From Agelas oroides (lineage: Eukaryota; Porifera; Demospongiae; Agelasida; Agelasidae): a stretch of DNA of 64,000 nucleotides. The DNA is taken from positions 5,291,127-5,355,126 of the forward strand of contig OX422201.1 of assembly GCA_949130485.1 (NCBI GenBank), written 5' to 3'. The number at the start of each line of letters is the position of its first letter. The first letter of the stretch is position 1. This document shows, one piece after another, positions 13,796-23,702 of the stretch. The notes below the pieces were generated by a model. The model was not told the origin of the DNA. It ran no database searches and saw only the letters and a program-made list of their open reading frames with translations. A program made the translations under genes and the position numbers.

Positions 13796-16500
13796 AAGTG
13801 TAAGTTGCAAATTCTCATAATAATTATGCTGGTAAATTGTGCAGTGTTGCTGTACGCAAAGCACTGTAGGAAGGGTACAAGTACTCTATAACTGGCGTCA
13901 AACTTTCACTAGTACTACTGTTGGTGGTCTTGAACAATATAATAAAGGGATCATATACATGTACAAAAGTTTGATTGTTACGACATCTTGACAGCATTGA
14001 AGCAAGAAGTAGAGTTTGATGCTCACAGTGAGTTCCATCTTGCATTAGTTTCAAGTTTGATGAGCAAGACTGATGCAGAGCAATCTGTAGCTCTGTCCAG
14101 GTCTGGTGTGCAACAGCTATTCAGAAGAGAAGAGCTGTGAAAAAGAACAGAAGAGTAAGGTAGTGAACAAGCTACTGAGAGCTGCATTCACTGGTACAAT
14201 GGTGTGATCAGTGCAAAGAAAATTATACCATCACTCATGAGCATTGGTGAGCTGACGATTCAGCTGAACATACATGTATAGGCTCTGGTAATTTTTGTAC
14301 TGGTTATTTACAATTTTCTTTTAGAGACTCTTTCAGCCCTCCTGTAGTCTGTACAGTATAACAAACAGAAGTGGTTCATGCTAATGTTCAGTAGTCTTCC
14401 CATTTGTGGAAATAGAAGTTCAGTTTGCGTTGCTTGAAAGATAACCTTTTTCAAGGTATTTTTACAATGAATTTGATTGCTCGAAGATATTATCACTGCG
14501 ATAAAATTTTCTCGGAATTTTATCAACGGGGAAATATCATTGCGGCCAGGAATTTTGATCGCTCATGGAATTGCAAAGCATCTAGTAAGTACTTCCACAT
14601 TTTCGGTGTATTATTCTGAACGCAAACCAAAGAACAAAAAAAAACAGGGGAGGCCTGGGAACAAGGCTAAAAAAAGTTATGCTTGACGATAAATTTTCTA
14701 GAAAAACTTAACGCCACAATAATATTTTCAAGCGATCAATGTTACTGTAACAATGGATAACTGGAACATAGTCTATTTATCGCTATCAACAGGTGATCCC
14801 CAAACAGCAATCTTGATGTTAAGATTGATCCATCTTGGGGTTTCATGACAGCAAACTGTCAACGTTAATACTCGGCAGATTACTTTGCCTTCACAGAATT
14901 TTGTTATGGTACATACCTACGTGTATGTATAAGTGCATGAGGCTTTACTTTGTTGATTCACAATCTCATGGACACAATACTAATGAATGGTTTGGAAAAG
15001 ATGTGTCACACTGCCATAGTTGCATGCAGACTGATATGAATCTTAAAATGTTGCTAATTTTATCTAAAGCGTAGGCAATTATGTAAAACTGATAAGATAA
15101 AACTGAGCTGAGGATATTATAGATCCCACTTACCCCAACATGCAGCTCAATGGTCAGCTCACAAATGGTCACAAGTGATATTTTCCAACATTGAATACAG
15201 GCCATTGTACCTGACTTTTAAAATGAATCCAGCCCTTAGTAGCTTGCTTACCTTATTCTCTTCTGAATTGGTGCTACACACCTGGACAGAGCTATAGCTT
15301 ACTGTGTATCAGCCTATCTCAGGAAACTTGAAAATAGAACGAGGTAACATTGAACTGTAGTTCTCGCTTCAATGTGGTGAGATGTCTAGTAAGAATTGAA
15401 TGTGAAAAGCATTTGTACTTGTATCTACTAACAGTAGTATCATTTAAGTTTGATGCCAGCGATGGACCTTCTACTACAGTGCTCTGAGTATAAACAAAAC
15501 TGCAGAATTTACCAGCATAATATGCAACTTATGGTAAGTCTTGCAGTAGTGTTCTGTAATGAATTTGCAGTTGCCAAGACTACATTGGTCATGAGTGGAA
15601 AACTGTTGATTGAGACGGGGAGGAGTGATTAATAAACAGGCACTGAAGGACAGTACTGCTGTGTTAGAGATCCAGCAGGGAGCATGCAACAGTTGTTCAC
15701 CCTACAAGGGTGCTATCTGCTACTGGTCAAAGTGTGCAGGCGCAGAGGTACCCTTCCTTTCTGTCAGAGTCACAGTAGCTTGCATTTTCCTTGTGTGTGT
15801 GTAATGTATCTATATCTTGCATGAACAAGAGAAGATATTTCCATATGACGAGAGAAACAAAAAAGTAACATTCCCTTTTTGCACCACCAGCCCTATCAAC
15901 TGGGGTATGGGAAGAGCCACCACATCTTCTGTAAGAGACTTGCTGCAATGTTGAGTGAGAAGAGAGACAGCCATACACGAAAATGATGGGGTGGATAGGT
16001 TGCCACTTGAGCTTTGCCCTGTTAAGAACCTCTATTATGTCTATCAGGGGGCTAGATCTTTTGCAAACATGCCTGGGAATGCAGCTCTGTGTGATCCCAT
16101 TGATCTCCAGTCAGAACGTCCAAGCATGAACAGTGCAACTTTTTATGAACATTTTCACGAAAACTACATCCTATTATACTTACTTTCTTGATTACACCAG
16201 CCACTGAAACTGTTATTTTACAAATTTTCAGTAACTATGCAGTTGCATCATCCATCATAAAAATAATTTTTCCGCATTGGCTAGAGTAATCAAGAAACTT
16301 AGCTACAATCATGAGTCATCCTAGTCACACATGCAGTTACCATCATCAAAATAAATGTTTCATTGGCTAAAGTAATACAATCATGAGCCACACAGGACTT
16401 TTCTCATATTATACCCCTACTTGTTTGCTGTACGCCTCGTTCCCAGGCCCGTTCCTTACAAAAGATCTGCTGTGGCCCAGGGGTTAAAGTCAAACCTGAT

Positions 16501-16553
16501 AACACGGAAGTATACGTATTTCCGTAAAAACTGCGTCCAAATTCGAAAATCGC
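16501..16553. repeat. 53-bp repeat, right copy of an inverted pair
   Basis: Reverse-complement match to 13027-13079. See that entry. A lone TAGCCTCGTTCCCAGG-like half-end lies just upstream at about 16434. Confidence 0.8.
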
Positions 16554-17113
16554 GCCAGCATCCAATGATTCCGGTGCTTGGAGCCAGGTCACTGGGAGCA
16601 TCTTGGAATGTGGTTTAGATTTGCTTGTTCAATTGCTAAAACTAGCGATGTATTGACATGCCTTTGGGCTAATAAAAAAATGATTGACTGAAACCAAAAA
16701 TCAGAGTAAGGATTTCTAAATAAACAAAAACCTGGCCATTTCCAAGCTAAAAATGACCCTTGTTGCTTACAGATCTTCTCACTCCAGCATTTGTCATTTG
16801 CAGTTCCAAGACAAACATGCACTGGAGTCACAATTTCTGAGAATAACATATAGTTCCATTCAGTACACAATAGTAGACTCCAATACAGTTCATACAGGCT
16901 ACTAAAAAAAAAAAAAAAAAACTAAAAATGAATGGATGAGAGCTAGCTAGTTCTCAATCCAGGTTACAGAAAGCCTCTCCAAGGGCTGATGTTTGCTCAA
17001 AAATATGAGCATGAAAGCAGTAATGACAAGAAGTGACATAAATGAGATTATACAGCATACTAAATAAGAACTCCTACAAATAATGCACACCAGTTCATGT
17101 GATGGATGATAGG

Positions 17114-20100
17114 TCATTCCACCAAGTCCTCAGACTGGATTCCAGTCTCAAGTTCCTTGCCATTTAGTAGGCTACTACTATTAGCAGTACCATTAGTGTC
17201 GATTTTCATCCTGTTGGATTTGGAATGCCAGATCTTTCCTTTTTTATATCCTTCAAACTGTTCACTGTGTGTTCCATTATGTGTTTCAAGGGGTCTGAGC
17301 TCATCGATCAGTTCCTGGAAGCTGTAGACAAACCAGAGGGCTCCCTCCTTGACCTTCTCCCTCACCACATTCCCACCAAACCCAATGAAGGTGTCCTAAA
17401 TGTGTGTGTGTAGAAGTTGAGGGATTCATAAGGTAAGGTATGCACACACGTTCACTGTTGTTCAGTTGTTTCAGTGAATGACATGCTTTGTCAGGATCCA
17501 TCTATATTAACTATGTACAGTGATTAGTTGAACTTACAGCAGGTGGGGAAGCTTCCATGTCAGTGGCACCATCTCCAATCATCACCACCCTGGAAAAATA
17601 ATATTGTAGTTAGTCGTGTTACAGTGGAACCCCACTTAATGGATACCCCTCAACAGCTGACACTCATGATATAACCGACAATTCCAAAAGTCCCGACTGT
17701 CCTTCCATTCACTTCAATACTAAAGCAACCCCTGAACAGCGGACACCCCGCTACTCCATATAATGGACAGTTTTCGCAGTCCCAATTGTACACAAACAGT
17801 ACTTAATGACCTTGATATAGTGGACACTTGTCAACCTTTTCAGCATGATTGTCCACCATCGATGCTGGAGTTAACAACTTGACATCAGACTAGCGCTGTA
17901 ATTCGTAATACTATATAGCCTCTGCTTGGCCTTCTCCACCAGTGTACAGCAAGGGAAAGCTCTGAAAACATAGCCACATTGTGCTCAACAGCCAGATTAC
18001 GCAGTATGGAAATATACCAGAAGCCCTGGAGTTAGGGACACCTTGCTATAAGGGACAAACTGTTGATTCTCAATGGTGTCTGCTATAGAGGGGTTCCACT
18101 GTACTTTGGACTAATGTACTTCTGGCAGGAGGAGTGTGTAAAGTTTAGTATTAATTTTGGTGGAGCCTGGTACATACATCAGCAAGGCGATAGTGACAGA
18201 AACAGGGACAGGGACATAGGGACAGGGACAGGGGCATAAGGACAGGGACAGGGACAAGATGAGTGCTAGTGAGTAGGTGTCAGCAAAGGAGCATACTTCC
18301 AAGAGCTCTTGACTTAGTTTGATGTCATGTGATGAAATGTACTAGACCTAAGTCACACTATACAAATAGGCAGTTACTATCTTGCATGTGACGTCGTACC
18401 ATGCATGACCTCTGCTTGAGTACTGCGTACTGCAAACACAGCTAGAAGTTGTTTCCTTCCCTAAAACATCAAAGTGCTTCCCCCACAGTGTTACATTTCG
18501 TGTTTTCTTCATCGGGGAAACCAAACTTTTCCGGTTGACAAATAATGGCATAATTGTATACCATAGATCTGGAAAGTTTCGTGTTATAAAATTTTCATGT
18601 AAAAATATTTCCGTGGTCTAGGATACCCACGAAAATTTTTTGACAATCCTACGTTCCCAGGTTTGGTGATCTCGAATGAGACTACGCACGCCGATAAAAC
18701 GTGGAGTACGAACAGTTTGCTGAGAACCAAAGAACGCTGTAGGCACGTACTGTGGTAGTAAAGACGGACGGTTTATCGGACATGAGCGGAAAGTTGTAAC
18801 GCGTTTGCCATGAGTCAACTGCAGTCTCGTTCCCAGACCGCATTTTTCGCGCCCGCCGAAAAGTAGTCTGGGCATGAGACTAAGTCAACTGCGGGTATCG
18901 AAGAAGAGGCCGTCTCGTGCGAAATAACTAGCTAGCTGTGCTTTGATACCGTGTGTACAAAAATGTGTTGACTGTAAGTTAATAATTATCCGTTGTAAAA
19001 TATATTTCATGTTTTTTATTTTTGTGGTATACACAAACCACGAAAATATTTTTACAACGAAAATTTCCAGATCTACGGTAATAGCCGCCTGCCTGCATGA
19101 ACTTCAGGGAAAGTCCCTGATGAGAAACTGACATTCAACAAAATTTAATAGTGGCCTAATAAGATCATCAAAGGTTATAGACCACAACCTCCAATTGGTG
19201 AAGTTTTATACTCAGCCTACATTCTAGAGTAGTGTAACTACAGTCTATATAGAACTTGACCTCTGCTTGAGTAGACCTTTTGTAAAGGTCATTGTTATAA
19301 TTGTTAGGAGGTTATGACTTACACATCATGTTTCTGCTTGAGATGGTGTACAACTTTCTCTTTGCCTCCTGATCGGCATGTGGGCTCCATTTCATCAAAA
19401 CCAGAATACTGACCTGATGACATGGAACACACAGTAAAACTATTGCCACTTGCTCATCCTTGTGGGGGTGAAAGAGACCAAAAAACTGGTTATATTGCCC
19501 CTAGCCTCGTACCCAGGCAACGTGGGAGGAGGGAAAAGTGGCCTGGTATCCACTGTTTGCGCATGCGCAAACGATTCCGGAAATCTTCCGCGAACGAGTC
19601 CGATTATGGACAAGTTACACGTGGTTGTTATGTGGAGAAATAGCCAAACTAGATATACGGCTTGCAGTGTGGCAGCTGTGTTTACGCGGCGATGGCTTCC
19701 ACTATCAGAGACACAAGGGGTGACACAACAAGGACTATGCTACAACCACCGCCGGTTCCACCGTCACTGTGCTTGTAGTTGGAAACAAACGGCAGAGTCT
19801 CGTAGCAGATGGACTTCCCAAATCCCGTGGGTAGCCACAGGAATACGTCTTTACCATCGTAGATACATTTGATCGCATCCAGCTGCTCTGCTTTCAACGT
19901 GAAATCTCCCTTTCCAATATAACAAAGAGCGAACTTGAGCGCTTTATCAAAGTCCTCGCTTTTACCTGCCATGTTCGCGGGATAAGCTCGAGACGGATGT
20001 GCTTTGGAGCTAGAGTTAATGGTTCGTAAACAATGGTCCATGAAATCATGGGGGTTTTCGCGTATGCGCAAACAGTGGATACCAGGCCACTTTTCCCTCC

Positions 20101-21960
20101 TCCCACGTGGCCTGGGTACAAGGCTATATTGCCCCAGACTCCCTTTCCCAAGAAGTGAAAGCACTTTGCCAATATAAGGCCACTATTTGTTCAATAACAG
20201 TTTATCATCGCCATCCCGCATCATTCGCCACCTATATATACAAATAAATGGCGGCCCGTAGTCTAGGGGCCTGCTTCTGTACCCATTGTCGCAATTATTA
20301 TGCACACGTTATTAGTTTATCGATCTCGAGCTCTGAATACTGTTGGTACTGGTAATCGCAGCATACTGCAAACGCAGTTAGAAGTTGTTTCCTTCCCCCA
20401 CAGTGTTACATTTCGTGTTTTCTTCATCGGGGAAACCAAACTTTCCCGGTTGACGAATAATGGCGTAATGGTATAATAGCCGCCCACCTGTATGAACTTC
20501 AGGGAAAGTCCCTGATGAGAAACTGACATTCAACAAATAGTGGCCTAATAAGATCGTCAAAGGTTATAGACCACAAGCTCCAATTGGTGAAGTTTTATAC
20601 TCAGCCTACATTCTAGAGTAGTGTAACTACAGTCTAGAACTTGACCTCTGCTTGCACATCAATACACTGTAGATGAAAATTACACAACAGGTTTATTTGA
20701 TGTTAATGCACATACCCTCTTCATTGAAGAGAATTCTGTTGGCAAAGATGTGGTCCTTGGGAATGCCCAAGTACTTGGCAAATGGCTCAATGAGCTGACG
20801 AAACCCTCCAGAAATGAGGTAAACAGCAGTGCCCCGTGATTGAAGCATTGCAACCAAAGTCCTGGGGAAAGGTGGTGCAAAAATGAAATGAAATGACATA
20901 AATGAAATGCATGCATTGGCCTTTTTCCTAAGGCCTTCTACTGAATCAATTTTTTGATCACTTGTAGCATAGTTGTAGTGATAACAGATGGAGGAAAAAG
21001 GCCTGGGATAAGCTTCACTCACCTGACACCTGGAGTCAAAACCACTTCAGGATTGCACAGCCGTGGCCGGATAAAGTCTGCAATTTGTTGCAGAGAGGGC
21101 TGGATGAGACCAAGCCGGGTGCTCAGGGCTTCATGAAAAGGCACAGACCCTCCCATGGCCTTCTTTGTCCTATACAAGAGAGAAGTGGTAGCTGCATTGT
21201 TCTGGTAACAAATGAATGCTCTGTAAACTCTATTCACTGTTTGTAACTGTACCATTTTTGTACTAACAGCAGCAAGAAAGAAGTACATGCCATGCAACAT
21301 AGATGTTGCTCAAGCCAGCAGTTGAAGCCTTGTGTATCCACTGTCACCTGATTAGGATGTCAATGGTTTAAACCCTACCCTCCTGTTAAGTGGAAGTGAA
21401 CCTCAGCACAAACTACAAAGCTAAGCGGAAATGCTAGTATAAAATTTTGCAAAGCAAGCTGATTATGGATCCTGCTGTAGTGTATATCTGGGCACTCAAC
21501 CTACTGGTAGTTGCCGTTGAACTGTAGACACCGCAGGAATGTATGTGATAAGCTATTCATAGCCTACTTTCGCGGGCCTAGCGCGAATGCCCAGACCAAT
21601 GTACCAGAACGCGACGAGAAAGGTCACACGTGTCATGTGATACGCATGCATGCGCGCATATGCACGTAGGCGTTGCCCCCTGGCCCTGAGCATGCATGAG
21701 CGCCGGCCCGGCGCGGCCCAAGATGACCTTGCCAAACTGGTTGGACTTGCTGTCCAGCAAGAAGAACTAGCTATTCCATACACGAAATTTAAATACCATT
21801 CTGCCACTTGTTCTCCCGCGCCGCAATAGTCTGCGAGCTTGTCAATTCCTTCCTCTTGGATCAGAGTACTGTCCACGTCGAAACATACAGCAGTTGCGCG
21901 TCTCCAAACTTCTTTGGCCTTCGTGCGTTGGTCAGATCCATTGGGTTTGGAAACAGGCAT
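17114..21960 (-). CDS. PSPH: Phosphoserine phosphatase, copy 1
   Basis: Catalyses the last step of serine synthesis, phosphoserine to serine, in the cytosol (HAD superfamily). Six exons: 21960-21797, 21169-21023, 20861-20716, 19413-19323, 17589-17538 and 17395-17114. All junctions are GT-AG and keep phase, giving 293 aa. HAD motif I is CFDVDSTL near residue 25, with the nucleophile Asp and the acid/base Asp. Motif II is LISGGFRQ; the GGK of motif III follows FDEMEPT; motif IV is MIGDGATDME. The first Met (MPVSKPNG) was chosen because the second copy starts the same way. The protein is longer than the usual ~225 aa because of a hydrophilic tail of about 50 residues after ELIDELRPLE. Its long introns are packed with mobile elements. 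A second copy lies downstream of the coiled-coil gene at 23703-28415. Confidence 0.95.
17622..18101. mobile_element. Tigger/pogo-like MITE, copy 1, in a PSPH copy 1 intron
   Basis: Starts CAGTGGAACCCC, ends GGGGTTCCACTG and is flanked by TA on both sides. These are the terminal repeat and target site of the pogo/Tigger group of Tc1-mariner transposons. The 480-bp interior has no transposase. A second copy with the same interior, in reverse orientation, lies at 51007-51494. Confidence 0.9.
18179..18260. repeat. (GGGACA)n-type simple repeat
   Basis: About a dozen slightly varied GGGACA units in a PSPH copy 1 intron. No other content is visible. Confidence 0.9.
18561..19078. mobile_element. TA-target inverted-repeat element, 518 bp
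   Basis: Begins CCATAGATCTGGAAA and ends with TTTCCAGATCTACGG, the near-perfect inverse, flanked by TA on both sides. The paralogous segment at 20340-20655 has the uninterrupted site (a single TA at about 20474), which proves insertion with TA duplication. The interior is non-coding and itself holds a foldback element at 18822-18882. The ends resemble those of the element at 24032-24654. Confidence 0.9.
18822..18882. mobile_element. Foldback element, TAGCCTCGTTCCCAGG family, 61 bp, nested
   Basis: A short hairpin (CAGTCTCGTTCCCAGACC to GTCTGGGCATGAGACTA) flanked by a perfect 9-bp direct repeat AGTCAACTG at 18813-18821 and 18883-18891. It sits inside the TA-target element, so it inserted later. 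Confidence 0.85.
19502..20126. mobile_element. Mutator-like element carrying a RecQ helicase fragment (Pack-MULE-like)
   Basis: Terminal inverted repeats of about 65 bp begin TAGCCTCGTACCCAGGC on the left and match the right end almost base for base. Perfect 9-bp direct repeats TATTGCCCC flank it at 19493-19501 and 20127-20135. Between the repeats, on the minus strand from 19972 to 19682, an open frame of about 96 codons reads as the N-terminal part of a RecQ-type helicase: LKAEQLDAIKCI (motif 0 glutamine), LPTGFGKSICYE (Walker A) and VVSPLVSLI (motif Ia). It stops soon after, so motifs II-VI are absent and no helicase activity is expected. The element lies in intron 3 of PSPH copy 1, with the fragment in the same orientation as the host gene. 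The fragment probably came from a host gene, since it matches no transposase I know. Confidence 0.85.
20340..20655. repeat. Duplicated intron segment, copy B (uninterrupted)
   Basis: Same sequence as 18405-18558 joined to 19081-19285, without the 518-bp insertion. It serves as the empty-site reference for that insertion. Confidence 0.9.
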
Positions 21961-22353
21961 GTCGATCGTTATACTGGCAAACTTGCTCCTCAGAGAATGT
22001 ATACATTCAGGCGACAAGCAGACAGTACGTGTATGAGGAAGAGGTCAAATACTCTCAGATCATCACGTTGTGAGCAAGTGCAGCTGCTCGCCTCATTTTG
22101 TAGGCGCCAGCATGTTGACAGACGCCTTAAAAATCGTACGTTTAATGTTGACCAATCAGATTATCGTATTCAAGACATAAACCGGACATAAATTACTCCA
22201 ATTGTTAGTTATTTGTAGTTATTAATATGGGCGGGGCTCAAATTGTGTTGACATGGCAACTGTTTAACAACAGAGACGTGCTTTTACAATGATATACATC
22301 ATAGATTCATATAGTCTCTGGCTGGAGGTATCTAACTTCGTAAAGAGGACAAG
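21961..22353. promoter_or_regulatory. Shared 5' region between PSPH copy 1 and the coiled-coil gene
   Basis: The two start codons point away from each other across 393 bp, so promoters for both must lie here. I see no clear TATA box. Position only; no regulatory motif is asserted. Confidence 0.45.
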
Positions 22354-23303
22354 ATGAGTATGTCTGGAATGTTTCTGCCTACTGAGTGTAATCAGATCCT
22401 CACTCATGAGAATATACTCAGTAAGTCATCTTGCATATTAAAACTTGGCCAGCATGTAAGTGTCCTAAAAAGATTTGAGAAGAATGATAGGCAGGAGATC
22501 TGTAGTTAAATTAAGTTCTTCTGTTTGTAGAGATAGGAGAGGAACTACAGCAACAGTATGTGGCTACAGCAGAGAGCACCAAACAGAAGGCGATCCGCTG
22601 CACGGAAGAAGTTGTGAGGAGGGAGGAGGGCGAAAGACGGGAGCAGGCCCTTGCTGCCAGTGAAGAAATGTGGAAGCAAGAGAGACAGGAGCTCTTCAAG
22701 AAGGCCCATGAAAACCAGCTGAGGGCTATAGCAAGGCAGAATAGTATTCTGGAGAAGAGGCTGAGAGATGAGTTTGCAAACACATTAGCACATACACAGG
22801 AACAACATAGTGAACAGCTGAAGAAGGCACTTGAAAAGGCGTGGGAAGAAGCAGAGAAAGTAAAGAACAAAGCAATGCTGGAAGCGAGACAAGAGGAACA
22901 GACACTTGCAAGGGAGGAGGCCATGGCAGTTGCAGAGCGAGTCGCCATGGAAAGAAAGGCTGCTGAAATGCTGGGAGAAAAACAAAAGGAACAGGCGTTA
23001 CTAAACCAGAGGCAGCATATGGAAGAGGTGCAGCAAAGAGCGATGGAGAAACAGCAGCAGGAACTTGAAAGGCGGTTTGAAGAGAGACTGAGTGAAGTGA
23101 GCATTCAGTATGAAGCCAAGCTGAATGACCTACAACACCGACTTGATGAACAGCTTGTTAAATGTCAGTGTTTGGAAGAAGAGCTGCAGGCTATGACGGA
23201 TTTGAAAACTGAATGGCAACAGAAACATGCCAATATGAAACAAGAGTTTTCAGACTTTATTGATCAGTTCCCTGGTTTTAGGGGTGAATTCCTGCTGAAC
23301 TAG
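22354..23303 (+). CDS. Coiled-coil protein, possibly C6orf163-like
   Basis: Two exons, 22354-22420 and 22531-23303, joined by a short GT-AG intron in phase, give 279 aa. Exon 1 starts MSMSGMFLPTE. Most of exon 2 is one long charged helix rich in Glu, Lys, Arg and Gln, with heptad-like spacing from about residue 25 to 245. The C-terminal part turns to AMTDLKTEWQQ and ends DFIDQFPGFRGEF. The tail pattern (MT-x2-K, then an F-x2-[FY]I motif before FP) resembles what I recall of vertebrate C6orf163, a coiled-coil protein of unknown function; this is memory-based and tentative. The gene lies head to head with PSPH copy 1 and upstream, on the other strand, of the 3' end of PSPH copy 2, so it sits between the tandem duplicates. 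Function unknown. Confidence 0.85.
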
Positions 23304-23702
23304 AACTTGTACTGCAGCATAGTTTATGCAGATTCATGTACACTCCGTGATGACTGTGTGCATGAAGTTATCTGTTCAATGAGTGCATACCCACTCTCAG
23401 ATATATAACATGCATGTGCTGCATGGTGCTACTCAGTGTCATAGCCAGATATCCCCACCTAGCCTCATACCCAGGCTACATGTAAGTGGCTTGGGTATGA
23501 TGCTAATTCACATAGAGCTCCCTGGACATGAATTGGCTTAGTCTCATCCCCAGACCCTCACACATACTGTTCACCAACTACTTGTTCATAAAAGTATGTA
23601 CAATGTACCATCTTTGAAATAGTGCAGATACTGAAAAACAAAACATAACCAGAAATAAAAACACAATTGATTGTGTTGCCGTACTGTCAATTTAGGGGTT
23701 GT

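Larger units (their letters stand above)
12290..17113. other. Intergenic region with no recognisable gene
   Basis: Between the satellite and the first phosphatase gene I found no exon with family similarity and no long open frame. The region holds a trinucleotide run, an inverted-repeat element with a smaller one inside it, two inverted 53-bp copies 3.4 kb apart, single TAGCCTCGTTCCCAGG-type ends near 14648 and 16435, and an 18-bp poly(A) run near 16903. Base composition is AT-rich. Confidence 0.6.
18405..19285. repeat. Duplicated intron segment, copy A (interrupted)
   Basis: The parts 18405-18558 and 19081-19285 match one continuous stretch at 20340-20655 at roughly 90 percent or better. 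The match is interrupted by the 518-bp insertion at 18561-19078, which copy B lacks. Both copies lie in introns of PSPH copy 1, on either side of exon 4. Confidence 0.9.

Noticed and set aside
19450-19872. A 140-residue plus-strand frame in the RecQ-bearing element
   Set aside because: It is antisense to the helicase fragment and shows no family similarity.
22511-23104. A 197-residue minus-strand frame rich in Ser, Cys, Leu
   Set aside because: It is the mirror of the coiled-coil exon, whose skewed codons leave the opposite strand open.
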